DNA of 64,000 nucleotides from Micromonospora ureilytica (GTDB lineage Bacteria > Actinomycetota > Actinomycetes > Mycobacteriales > Micromonosporaceae). The position numbers and the translations under genes were made by a program. The notes beneath the pieces were generated by a model. That model was not told where the DNA came from, made no database searches, and saw only the letters and a program-made list of their open reading frames with translations. The DNA lies in contig NZ_JADOTX010000001.1 of assembly GCF_015751765.1 (NCBI RefSeq), positions 3,224,001 to 3,288,000 of the forward strand. Reading direction: 5' to 3'. Below, one piece after another: positions 42,363 through 51,200 of the stretch (its first letter is position 1; each line of letters begins with the position of its first letter).

Positions 42363-43405
42363 GCGGTCACCACCCGGGCGCGGCGGACCAGCACGGCCAG
42401 CAGTGGCGCGCCGATCAGCGCGGTGACGATCCCGGCCGGTATCTCGCCGGGCGGGGCGACGAGCCGACCGACGATGTCGGCGGCGAGCAGCAGCGCCGGC
42501 CCGAGCAGGGCGGAGACGGCGAGGGTCCAGCGGTGGTCCGCGCCGACCAGGGCCCGCGCCAGGTGCGGCACGGCCAGCCCGACGAACGCGACAGGTCCGG
42601 CGGCGGCCACCGCGGCGCCGGTCAGCAGCACGGCGGCGAGGCCACCACCGAGGCGGACCAGGCCGATCCGGTGGCCGAGCCCACGGGCCACGTCGTCGCC
42701 GAGGGCCAGCGCGTCCAGACCGCGGGCCACCAGGGCGGCCAGCACCAGGCCGACGAGGACGAAGGGCAGCACCTGCGCGGCGACCGACAGGTCCCGGCCG
42801 GCCAGCCCGCCGACCACCCAGAAGCGGTACTCCTCGAAGGTGCGGGCGTCGATGCTGAGCAGCGCGTACACCCCGGAGGCCAGGCTGGCGTCGAGCGCCG
42901 CGCCGACCAGCGCGAGGGTGACCGGGCTGGCGCCCTCGCGGGCGCGGGTGGCGATGGCGAAGACCAGCAGCCCGGCGATCAGGGCTCCGGCGATGCCGAA
43001 CCAGACGTACCCGGCGAGCGTGCCGACGCCGAAGACGGAGATCGCGAGGACCACCCCGAACGACGCGCCCGCGCTGATGCCGAGGATGCGCGGCTCGGCG
43101 AGGGGGTTGCGGGTGAGCGCCTGGAACAGCACGCCCGCCACGGCGAGCGCGAGCCCGACGGCGAGGCCGAGCGCGGTCCGTGGCATCCGCAGCTCACGGA
43201 CGATGGTGCTGGCGTCGCCGCCGTCCGGCGCGACGAGCGCGTGCCAGACCTGGTCGACGCCGAGTTGTCGGCTGCCGAGCGCGAAGCTGGCCAACACGGT
43301 GAGCAGCAGCACCAGCGCGGCCCCGACGGTGACGGCCACGCGGCGGCCGGCGGGTCTGCCGGACCGGTTGCGGGCCGGAGCCGGCCGGCTGACGAGGGTG
43401 GTCAC
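42359..43405 (-). CDS. Iron-siderophore ABC transporter permease (FecCD family), first subunit
   Basis: A 348-residue permease with the same FecCD features (LRMPRTALGLAVGLALAVAGVLFQALTRNPLAEPRILGISAGASFG, FVGLAVPHLARALVG). First gene of the four-gene iron operon. GTG start with AGGAGA five bases upstream. The IdeR/DmdR1-type iron box lies 22-40 bases upstream, so expression should rise when iron is low. Confidence 0.94.
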   Translation of the reverse strand: MTTLVSRPAPARNRSGRPAGRRVAVTVGAALVLLLTVLASFALGSRQLGVDQVWHALVAPDGGDASTIVRELRMPRTALGLAVGLALAVAGVLFQALTRNPLAEPRILGISAGASFGVVLAISVFGVGTLAGYVWFGIAGALIAGLLVFAIATRAREGASPVTLALVGAALDASLASGVYALLSIDARTFEEYRFWVVGGLAGRDLSVAAQVLPFVLVGLVLAALVARGLDALALGDDVARGLGHRIGLVRLGGGLAAVLLTGAAVAAAGPVAFVGLAVPHLARALVGADHRWTLAVSALLGPALLLAADIVGRLVAPPGEIPAGIVTALIGAPLLAVLVRRARVVTA

Positions 43406-43426
43406 GAGTCTCCTGCACGTTCGCGC

Positions 43427-43445
43427 TTAGGTTCGCCTAACCTTA
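43427..43445 (-). promoter_or_regulatory. Iron box (IdeR/DmdR1 operator)
   Basis: TTAGGTTCGCCTAACCTTA is close to the 19-base actinobacterial DtxR/IdeR consensus, differing at the eighth and eighteenth positions. It is a perfect inverted pair (TTAGG ... CCTAA) in front of the first FecCD gene, where it should repress transcription when Fe(II) is available. Confidence 0.9.
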
Positions 43446-43546
43446 ACCGAGCCACCGAAGGTCACCTAAGTGGCGCCTATCGATCCGCGACCGGCTGACC
43501 AGGGCGGACGCCCGCGCGGAGGGGCCGGCGCACCTAGGGTGAGAGC

Positions 43547-43906
43547 ATGCGATTCGACCAGCACACGGTCGTCCTGCTGACCCGGCCGTCGGATCCGCCG
43601 GAGCTGCCGCAGGACGCGATCGACCGGTTGCGGGACGCGCACCTGGCCCACCAGGCGGGCCTCGTGCGGCAGGGGCTGGTGCTCGCGGCCGGGCCGTTCC
43701 TGCACCCCGACGACGATGAGCTGCGGGGCTTCGTGGTGCTGTCCATCGCCCCGGACGAGGCACGCGCGCTCTTCGCCAACGACCCGGCCGTGCGGGCCGG
43801 TCGCCTGGTCGCGCGGGTCACGTCGTGGCTGCTTCCGGAGGGCACCCTGCGGTTCGAGAGCGTGCCGGTGCCGCAGTCGATGCTGGAGGCGGCCTCCGGG
43901 GACTGA
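43547..43906 (+). CDS. YciI-like protein
   Basis: A 119-residue protein of the YciI/YCII family, a dimeric alpha-beta barrel fold related to muconolactone isomerase and haem/dye peroxidase folds. The family sequences are in HTVVLLTRPSD, RLRDAHLAHQAGLVRQGLVLAAGPF and VVLSIAPDEARALFANDPAVRAGRLVARV. The conserved His (AHQAG) and Asp (NDPAV) are present. Role unknown. Divergent from the iron operon and convergent with the cytidine deaminase gene. Confidence 0.9.
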   Translation: MRFDQHTVVLLTRPSDPPELPQDAIDRLRDAHLAHQAGLVRQGLVLAAGPFLHPDDDELRGFVVLSIAPDEARALFANDPAVRAGRLVARVTSWLLPEGTLRFESVPVPQSMLEAASGD

Positions 43907-43924
43907 CGCCGGGCCCGGTCAGTC
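43901..43924. terminator. Bidirectional hairpin between YciI and cytidine deaminase genes
   Basis: GACTGAC (43901-43907) pairs with GTCAGTC (43918-43924) around a GC-rich centre that itself contains CCGGGCCCGG. The stop codons of both genes lie in or next to the stem. Confidence 0.65.
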
Positions 43925-44311
43925 GGCCGAGCCGCTCCCGGTCTCCGCCGGCAACTCAGCGAGCGGGACCACCCGCAGGGCGTCCATCGGGCCGACGATC
44001 ACCCGCAGCTCCGGGAAGTGGTCCCGCAGCACCTGCCGACACCTGTCACAGGGCGCGACGACCTCGCGGCCACGGTCGGCGACAGTGACGATCGTCTCCA
44101 GCGCGGTGACGCCCTGGGTGGCGGCCGTGCCGATCACGACCAGCTCGGCGCAGGCCCCTCCGGTGGCGTGCTGGACGTTCACGCCGGTGAAGACCCGGCC
44201 GCCCGCGGTCCGGGCCGCCGACGCGACAGTGTGGTGCTGGCTGCGGCAGCGCAGTTTGGCGACAGCCGTGGCGGCCTGCACCAAAGCTCGGTCGGTGTCC
44301 CGAATCGTCAT
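43919..44311 (-). CDS. cdd: Cytidine deaminase-like protein
   Basis: A 130-residue zinc enzyme that deaminates cytidine or deoxycytidine for pyrimidine salvage. Zinc ligands Cys54, Cys88 and Cys91 and the catalytic Glu56 are in GGACAEL and PCDRCRQ. The size matches the short tetrameric form, and it could also be a blasticidin-S deaminase-like protein (same motifs). No other salvage gene is nearby. Confidence 0.88.
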   Translation of the reverse strand: MTIRDTDRALVQAATAVAKLRCRSQHHTVASAARTAGGRVFTGVNVQHATGGACAELVVIGTAATQGVTALETIVTVADRGREVVAPCDRCRQVLRDHFPELRVIVGPMDALRVVPLAELPAETGSGSAD

Positions 44312-44397
44312 CGATGTTCCCGTGGCTCGTCGTGGCCCTCGACTTTAGCGGGGCAGCCTGCTGTCATGCTTCGTCGCTTCGCGGTCCCGGGACGAAC

Positions 44398-44446
44398 GCC
44401 GGACCGGTTCGGGGAACGCCTGGAGTGCGCCCTGAACCGGTCCGGC
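44398..44446 (-). terminator. 13-bp inverted repeat, terminator of the NlpC/P60 gene
   Basis: GCCGGACCGGTTC at 44398-44410 and its exact complement at 44434-44446 with a 23-base loop. It begins 22 bases beyond the stop of the leftward secreted-protein gene and lies upstream of the deaminase start. Confidence 0.65.
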
Positions 44447-44467
44447 TGAACAAGAGAGATTTGCTGG

Positions 44468-46513
44468 TCAGCCGTTCGGGATGACGTCCAGGAAGCTGGC
44501 GGTCACGTCGATGTATGACTGCTGTTCGGCGGGGAGGGCGTACCATTCATCGCCGCTGAGGTAACGCTTCGTGCCGTTGCTCACCAGGAAGATTGACCCG
44601 TTGGCGACATCCCGCAGGTGGACCGTACCGCCGGGGACGGCGCCGAAGCCGTTCAGCAGGCCACTCGGAACGCTCATCATGACCGGGCGGCCAAGGCTGG
44701 CCCACTCCTCGCCGGTCAGGTAGTGCCGGGCCCCGTTGATCACCTGGTAGAACGCACCGTCAGTGACGTCCCGCAGGAAGGTCGCCCCGGCCATGGGCGT
44801 ACCGGCCGGAAAGCGCTCGAGGAACCCGCTCGGAACGGTGAGGTGGGTCGGGTTTCCGAGCGCGGTCAAGTCAGCGCCGCTCAGCCAGTGACGCGTGCCA
44901 CCCACGATGAGGTAGAGCGCTCCATCTGACACGTCGCGCAGAATGCTGCCATCGGAAGGAACGGAGCCGAGGCGTCCGACAAACCCAGCCGGTACGTCTG
45001 TGGTCGGAGGGTTACCGAGCTGAGCGTATTCGGCGGAGGTGAGCCAGTACTTCGCTCCGTTGACCACCACATAAAGGGATCCGTCGGTAACGTCACGCAT
45101 GAATCCGGCAGAGGGAACGGTGGAAGTGATGGTCTCCAGTAGGCCAGCCGGCACATTGGTCGCTGGCACACTGTCCAACTGCGAGTACTCAACCGCGCTG
45201 AGGTAATACTTTGCGCCGCCCACGATCTGGTAGATTGCCCCGTCGGCCGAGTTGCGCAGGAAAGACCCGTCGGCAGGGACAGCGCCTGCCCGGTTGATGA
45301 AACCGGCTGGCACGTCGGTTGCACTCGGACTACCCAACGCGGCGAGCTCGGCACCGGTCAGGTAATACTTCGCACCCCCGACGACCTGGTAAATGGCGTT
45401 GTTGACCGGATTGCGGAGGAAGGTGTCGTCGACGGGCACAGACCGGGTGATCGAGTCGATGAAGCCGGCCGGCACATTGGTTGCCTTCGGGCTGCCCAAC
45501 GCTGCGTACTCGGCGCTGCTCAGGTAGTACTTCGCACCCCCGACGACCTGGTAGATGCTGTTGTTGGCAGGGTTGCGCAAGAAGGTATTGTCCGCCGGGG
45601 AACCGTCGAATCCATCAACCATACGGGTCGGCACGTCGGTGAATGCGGGTTTGCCGAGCCCGGTCCACTCGGCCGCCGACAACGGGTACTTCGCGCTTCC
45701 GACAATGAGGTGGATTGCGCCATTCGTGGTCCGGACGAAAGTTCCATCGGCGACGATGCTCGGCATCTGAACGAAGGTGCCCGCCGGGACGCTCGTGTAG
45801 GCCGGAGAACCGAGAGCTGCGTACTCGGCACCCGTCAGCTCGAACGGCACACCACCGACCACGACGCTGATCGAGCCGTCGGGCTCGCGGAGGATGCCCG
45901 GGTTCGGCGCAGGCGGTGCGGGCGGCGGCGTGTCCTCGGCGATCTTCTTATATCGGATCGGACGGTATGTTTGCATCTCGGACCAGGAGTTCTTCCCGAG
46001 GTTGCCGTAGTTGCTGGCCGCAGAGGGATTTCGGACGGTCTCGCCGGTTTGGTTGAAGGAGTACACCCAAGCCCCGTCGCTTTTGCGCGACGGGTTCACC
46101 CAGCCAACGAAGAGTTCGATGTGCCCCGACCGCAACAGCGCGTCACCCCGCCTCAGGTCGTTGAGTCCAGGCAGGTAGAACTTTCCCGACCAACTCGCGA
46201 ACGTGCTCGTGGTCCGCGACGAGGGGAGGTGCCAAGCCATCGACACCAGACCGGAGCAATCCCTGCGGTACGTCCTGCCCTGTGGGTCCGGGGCCCACGT
46301 CCCGGTCTGGGTGTAGGTGAACCTGCCGGTTACCCAGAACTGGGACCGCGTGGTCGTCTCGGATCGGGCGATCGAGCCATCGACGTTGGACGCGGCCGAG
46401 GCGGCCTGAGGGCCGGCCGTCACCGCCGAGAGTAGGCCCGAAAGCATACCGATGGCGAGCGCTCCGGAGACAAGACGGGTCCGCGCCCCGGTGCGGAGTG
46501 ACAATTGGTTCAT
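44468..46513 (-). CDS. Secreted NlpC/P60-like protein with nine tandem repeats
   Basis: A 681-residue secreted protein. Signal peptide at 1-41 (LVSGALAIGMLSGLLSAVTA, ending AASA). Residues about 55-195 are an NlpC/P60-like papain domain: Cys86 in YRRDCSGLVSMAW and His131 in SGHIELFVGW are the likely catalytic pair, suited to a peptidoglycan amidase/endopeptidase. After a Pro-rich linker follow nine repeats of 50-54 residues from about 205 to the end, consensus FLRD-x-x-DG-x-IYQVVGGAKYYL followed by S-x-x-EY-x-ALGSP-x-x-T-x-VPAGF. This resembles a propeller or wall-binding repeat array. The ATG at 46513 has AAGGA upstream; a longer start would precede the signal peptide. The area is less GC-rich than neighbours. 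Confidence 0.85.
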   Translation of the reverse strand: MNQLSLRTGARTRLVSGALAIGMLSGLLSAVTAGPQAASAASNVDGSIARSETTTRSQFWVTGRFTYTQTGTWAPDPQGRTYRRDCSGLVSMAWHLPSSRTTSTFASWSGKFYLPGLNDLRRGDALLRSGHIELFVGWVNPSRKSDGAWVYSFNQTGETVRNPSAASNYGNLGKNSWSEMQTYRPIRYKKIAEDTPPPAPPAPNPGILREPDGSISVVVGGVPFELTGAEYAALGSPAYTSVPAGTFVQMPSIVADGTFVRTTNGAIHLIVGSAKYPLSAAEWTGLGKPAFTDVPTRMVDGFDGSPADNTFLRNPANNSIYQVVGGAKYYLSSAEYAALGSPKATNVPAGFIDSITRSVPVDDTFLRNPVNNAIYQVVGGAKYYLTGAELAALGSPSATDVPAGFINRAGAVPADGSFLRNSADGAIYQIVGGAKYYLSAVEYSQLDSVPATNVPAGLLETITSTVPSAGFMRDVTDGSLYVVVNGAKYWLTSAEYAQLGNPPTTDVPAGFVGRLGSVPSDGSILRDVSDGALYLIVGGTRHWLSGADLTALGNPTHLTVPSGFLERFPAGTPMAGATFLRDVTDGAFYQVINGARHYLTGEEWASLGRPVMMSVPSGLLNGFGAVPGGTVHLRDVANGSIFLVSNGTKRYLSGDEWYALPAEQQSYIDVTASFLDVIPNG

Positions 46514-46583
46514 CAGAGGCCATCCTTGTGGAAGAGAGAGATTTAATGAGATATAAGCGTCAGGATTGTCCGGCACGCAACGC

Positions 46584-46832
46584 TTAAGCACCAGCGGGCA
46601 AGTAGAGCCGCGAACAGATTCTGTCGGCAGTCAGGGCAGCGACGTGATGCCCTGCAGCGCAAATAAATAGGGTGATGTCGAGGACACCGTAATCGCTATC
46701 AGCCCGGACGTGTACGTGTTCGAGTGCGTCCTCGAGCTCAGCGCATTGCGTCACTAGCGTGCGCACCTCTCGGAGAGACAGCCCCGCCACCGAGGTTGGG
46801 GTCGGCATCAGCCTCACCAACACGGCATACAT
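46584..46832 (-). CDS. Small protein of unknown function, about 82 aa
   Basis: An open frame on the same strand as the NlpC/P60 gene and 70 bases upstream of it. From ATG 46832 it reads MYAVLVRLMPTPTSVAGLSL, later LEHVHVRADSDYGVLDITLF and ends with CSRLYLPAGA. The alternation of hydrophobic strands and a central acidic helix suggests a small alpha-beta protein similar to unnamed actinobacterial short proteins. A GTG at 46883 would add 17 residues. No function is proposed. It may be cotranscribed with the secreted repeat protein. Confidence 0.5.
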   Translation of the reverse strand: MYAVLVRLMPTPTSVAGLSLREVRTLVTQCAELEDALEHVHVRADSDYGVLDITLFICAAGHHVAALTADRICSRLYLPAGA

Positions 46833-47156
46833 GGCGAACGCTTCGGCTCCAGCGGGGCCCTCATCCCCATTCCGCCCCGCCACGTTCCAACATCGGAAAT
46901 AAGAGCGAATGAACCACCATGAGGGCGTGCACCATCACAGCCACCTTCCATAAGGGAATTCGACGAGAACTACCAGCAATTTGCGTTTCGCCGCTCTCGC
47001 CGCTGGAACAACATTCCCAGTGAAAACGCTGGTTCGTCACTAGCCGAGGGCTGAGAGCTAGCTGCCTGGCAATTTGCTCTCATCGGCAAACAGCCTCAAA
47101 TTCGGACAAAGAGGCCGGGGTTGCCCAGTGCCCGGTACCACCGTCAGAATTTGGGC
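46833..47156. other. Divergent region, about 320 bases, lower GC
   Basis: No credible gene. It contains a direct repeat of GCAATTTGC at 46976-46984 and 47069-47077 (93 bases apart) and ends with the promoter of the regulator gene. The base composition (runs such as AATTTGC and GGAATTCG) is distinctly poorer in GC than the rest of the window, which fits foreign or fast-evolving DNA. Confidence 0.5.
47121..47150 (+). promoter_or_regulatory. Promoter of the TrmB-LuxR regulator, leaderless
   Basis: TTGCCC (47121-47126), an 18-base spacer and CAGAAT (47145-47150), followed by six bases and the GTG at 47157. The predicted transcription start coincides with the start codon. Confidence 0.45.
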
Positions 47157-48155
47157 GTGGGTCAACGGGGAGCTCAGAACATCGATTCACTCGGCATCAC
47201 CAGCGACGCGCTTGCCGTCTACCGGGTCATGCTTCAGGAGCGCAAATGGGGGCTGACCGAGATCGCCACGCATCTGGCACTCACGGCCGACCAGGTTCGG
47301 GATTCACTCGACGAACTCGCCGAACACCGCCTCCTGCGCGAAGCCAGCCCGGGAGTCGATTTGGACCCGGTGCGACCAGCCGTCGGATTGTCCGGGCTTC
47401 TCGCCCGCGCGGAGGCCGAGATGCGACGTCGACGAGAGGCGCTCGACCAGGCCGCTGCCACCGTCGCCGCGATCGTCGCGGAACACGACGCGAGCGTTGA
47501 CCGCGACACCATCACCCGGCTGGAGGGCGTCGACGCGGTCCGCGAGCGGCTCGCCGAGTTGGCGGCGGAAGTCCGGGGCGAATGCCTTTCCTTGAACCCC
47601 AATGCTGCACAGACACCTGCGGCGAAGGCGGCGAGCCGGCAGCTCAACCAGGGACTACGAGCCCGGGGAGTTGCCATTCGGTGCGTCTACCAGGACAGCT
47701 TCCGCAACCAGCCGAGCATCGTGTCTTACGCGCGATGGCTGACCGAGGTCGGCGGCCAGGCGCGAACGATTCCCTCGGTGCCGGTGATGATGGTGATCTT
47801 CGACCGGCATACGGCGCTGCTGCCGCTGGACCCGAACGACAGCAGCAAGGGCGCTCTCGACATCCGCACCCCGGGCGTGGTAGCCACCGCGTGCGCTCTC
47901 TTCGATCACCTGTGGCTGACAGGCACTCCGTTCGGCCAACCCGCCGAGGAGGGCGAAGTCGACCTCGACCCGGTGCAGCGTGAACTACTCGAACTCCTGT
48001 CGGCCGGACACACCGACGAGATGGCGGCCCGCAAGCTAGGCATCTCGTTGACCACGGTCCGCCGGATCATGGCAACGATCATGGAGCGGCTCGGGGCCCG
48101 GAGTCGATTCCAGGCCGGAGTCCGAGCACGCGAGCGTGGGTGGCTACGTACCTGA
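47157..48155 (+). CDS. Transcriptional regulator with TrmB-type N-terminal and LuxR-type C-terminal helix-turn-helix
   Basis: A 332-residue regulator. Residues about 10-75 form a winged helix of TrmB type (LGITSDALAVYRVMLQERKW, LTEIATHLALTADQVRDSLD). A central sensor-like region (VRGECLSLNPNAAQT, RLNQGLRARGVAIRCVYQD, FDRHTALLPLDPNDSS) is like regulators of many actinobacterial secreted-product loci. The C-terminal LuxR helix-turn-helix is at about 275-332 (DPVQRELLELLSAGHTDEM, AARKLGISLTTVRRIMATIM). It is divergent from the secreted repeat-protein pair and may control it. GTG 47157 fits a leaderless transcript; a TTG at 47121 is the alternative. Confidence 0.85.
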   Translation: MGQRGAQNIDSLGITSDALAVYRVMLQERKWGLTEIATHLALTADQVRDSLDELAEHRLLREASPGVDLDPVRPAVGLSGLLARAEAEMRRRREALDQAAATVAAIVAEHDASVDRDTITRLEGVDAVRERLAELAAEVRGECLSLNPNAAQTPAAKAASRQLNQGLRARGVAIRCVYQDSFRNQPSIVSYARWLTEVGGQARTIPSVPVMMVIFDRHTALLPLDPNDSSKGALDIRTPGVVATACALFDHLWLTGTPFGQPAEEGEVDLDPVQRELLELLSAGHTDEMAARKLGISLTTVRRIMATIMERLGARSRFQAGVRARERGWLRT

Positions 48156-48273
48156 TAACCCTGCCTCGTCGAGAGACGAGTGCCACCGGTGCGAGCCGGG
48201 TACCGCTTCTCACGGCACCGACGGCGTAACCCGGGGGCGGCGCGCCGCCGGGCTGCCTATCCTTGGGCACGAC

Positions 48274-51200
48274 ATGCAGAATCCAACCGCCTCCGTCGCG
48301 TCCGACCCCGTTCGCGAGCTGCACCGCCGCCTCACACCTCTGATGTTCCGCGACCAGCGCCGGCTCCAGCGGCGCCTCGACGGTGCCCGTAAGCTGCGCG
48401 ACCCGCAGCGTCGGGAGGCGGCGCTGACCGAGATCACCGCCGACCTGGTCCGGGCCGAGCAGCGGCTCGCTGCCCGCCAGGCGGCGGTGCCCGTGATCAC
48501 GTACCCGGTGGGTTTGCCGGTCAGTGAGCGCAAGGACGACATCGCCGCCGCCATCCGCGACCACCAGGTGGTGATCGTGGCCGGCGAGACCGGCTCCGGC
48601 AAGACCACCCAGATTCCCAAGATCTGTCTGGAGTTGGGGCGCGGGGTGCACGGCCTGATCGGGCACACCCAGCCCCGACGGTTGGCCGCCCGCACGGTGG
48701 CCGACCGGATCGCCGACGAGCTGGGCACCGAGTTGGGCGACGTGGTCGGCTACAAGGTGCGCTTCACCGACCAGGTCAGCGAGCGCAGCCTGGTGAAGCT
48801 GATGACCGACGGCATCCTGCTGGCCGAGTTGCAGACCGACCGGATGCTGCGCCAGTACGACACGTTGATCATCGACGAGGCGCACGAGCGCAGCCTCAAC
48901 ATCGACTTCATCCTCGGGTACCTGCGGGAGCTGCTGCCCCGACGACCCGACCTCAAGGTGATCATCACCTCGGCGACCATCGAGACCGACAGGTTCGCCC
49001 GGCACTTCGCGGGCGCACCCACTGCCGACGAGCCGGAGGGCGTGCCCGCGCCGGTGGTCGAGGTGTCGGGGCGCACCTACCCGGTGGAGGTGCGCTACCG
49101 GCCCCTCGTCGAGCTCGCCGACGGCGAGGAGGACGGCGACGCCGACGAGGAGAACGTCCGCGACCAGATCCAGGCGATCGGCGACGCCGTCGAGGAACTG
49201 GCCGCCGAGGGGCCCGGCGACATCCTGGTGTTCCTCAGCGGTGAGCGGGAGATCCGGGACACCGCCGACGCGCTGGGCAAGCTGGTGCAGACGAAGCGCT
49301 CGCTGCTCGGCACCGAGATCCTGCCGCTGTACGCACGGCTGTCCAGCGCCGAACAGCACCGGGTCTTCGCCGCGCACTCCGCACGCCGGGTGGTGCTCGC
49401 CACGAACGTCGCGGAGACCTCGTTGACCGTGCCCGGGATCAAGTACGTGGTGGACCCGGGCACCGCCCGCATCTCCCGCTACTCCAGCCGGCTCAAGGTG
49501 CAGCGGCTGCCGATCGAACCGGTCTCCCAGGCGTCGGCCAACCAACGCAAGGGCCGCTGCGGCCGTACGTCGGACGGCATCTGCATTCGCCTCTACGACG
49601 AGCAGGACTTCCTGTCCCGGCCCGAGTTCACCGACCCGGAGATCCTGCGGACCAACCTGGCGTCGGTCATCCTCCAGATGACAGCGATCGGGCTCGGCGA
49701 CCTCGCCGCCTTCCCGTTCATCGACCCACCGGACAAGCGCAACATCACCGACGGCGTCAACCTGCTGCACGAGCTGGGCGCGTTGGACCCGACCGAGGCC
49801 GACCCGGCGAAGCGGCTCACCGCGCTCGGCCGGCGGCTGGCCCAACTGCCGGTCGACCCGCGCCTGGCCCGGATGGTGGTCGAGGGCGAACGCAACGGGT
49901 GCGCCACCGAGGTGCTGGTGATCGCCGCCGCACTGTCCATCCAGGACCCTCGGGAGCGGCCGGCGGAGAAGCAGGCCCAGGCGGACCAGGCGCACGCCCG
50001 GTTCGCCGACAAGGAATCCGACTTCGTCGCGTACCTCAACCTGTGGCGTTACCTGCGTGAGCAGCAGCGGGAGCTCTCCTCCAGCGCGTTCCGCCGGATG
50101 TGCAAGGCGGAGTACCTGAACTACCTGCGGATCCGCGAGTGGCAGGACATCGTCAGCCAACTGCGGCAGGTGCTGCGTACCCCGGCCGACGGCGACCGGC
50201 GTGGCGGGCGGCCGGCGCGCGACACCTCGGACGACGCGGACGCCGGCCGGGGTGCGAGCCGCCGGGGTGGCGCGGACCTGCCGGAGGAGATCGACACCCC
50301 GAAGGTGCACCAGTCGCTGCTGCCCGGCCTGCTGTCGCACATCGGCCTCAAGGACGCCCAGAAACACGAGTACCTGGGGGCGCGGGGCGCGAAGTTCGGC
50401 CTCTTCCCCGGGTCGGCGTTGTTCAAGAAGCCGCCGCGCTGGGTGATGGCCGCCGAGTTGGTGGAGACCTCCCGGCTGTGGGGCCGCATCGCCGGCCGGG
50501 TCGAGCCGGAGTGGGTCGAGCCGCTCGCGCAGCACCTGGTCAAGCGCAGCTACAGCGAGCCGCACTGGGAGAAGAAGCAGGCCGCGGTGATGGCCTACGA
50601 GAAGGTCACCCTGTACGGCGTGCCGCTGGTCAGCTCCCGCACTGTCAACTTCGGGCGGATCGACCCGACGCTGAGCCGGGAGCTGTTCATCCGGCACGCC
50701 CTCGTCGAGGGCGACTGGCAGACCCACCACCAGTTCTGGACGGACAACAAACGGCTGCTCGCCGAGATCGAGGAGTTGGAGAGCCGGGCCCGACGCCGGG
50801 ACATCCTGGTCGACGACGAGACCATCTTCGGCTTCTACGACCAGCGGATCCCGGCCGACGTGTCCTCCGGCCGGCACTTCGACAGCTGGTGGAAGAAGAC
50901 CCGCCGCGAGCAACCCGACCTGCTCACCTTCACCCGCGACCTGCTGGTCAACGACGGCCGGCCGGGGGTGGACGAGGACGACTACCCGGACGAGTGGCAG
51001 GCCCACGGGGTGAGTCTGCCGCTGACCTACCGGTTCGAGCCGGGCACGCCGGACGACGGCGTCACAGTGGACATCCCACTGCCGCTGCTCAACCAGGTGC
51101 CGGCGGAGAACTTCGACTGGCAGGTGCCGGGGCTGCGCGAGGAGACGGTGATCGCGCTGATCCGCTCGCTGCCCAAGGCGATCCGCCGCAACTTCGTCCC

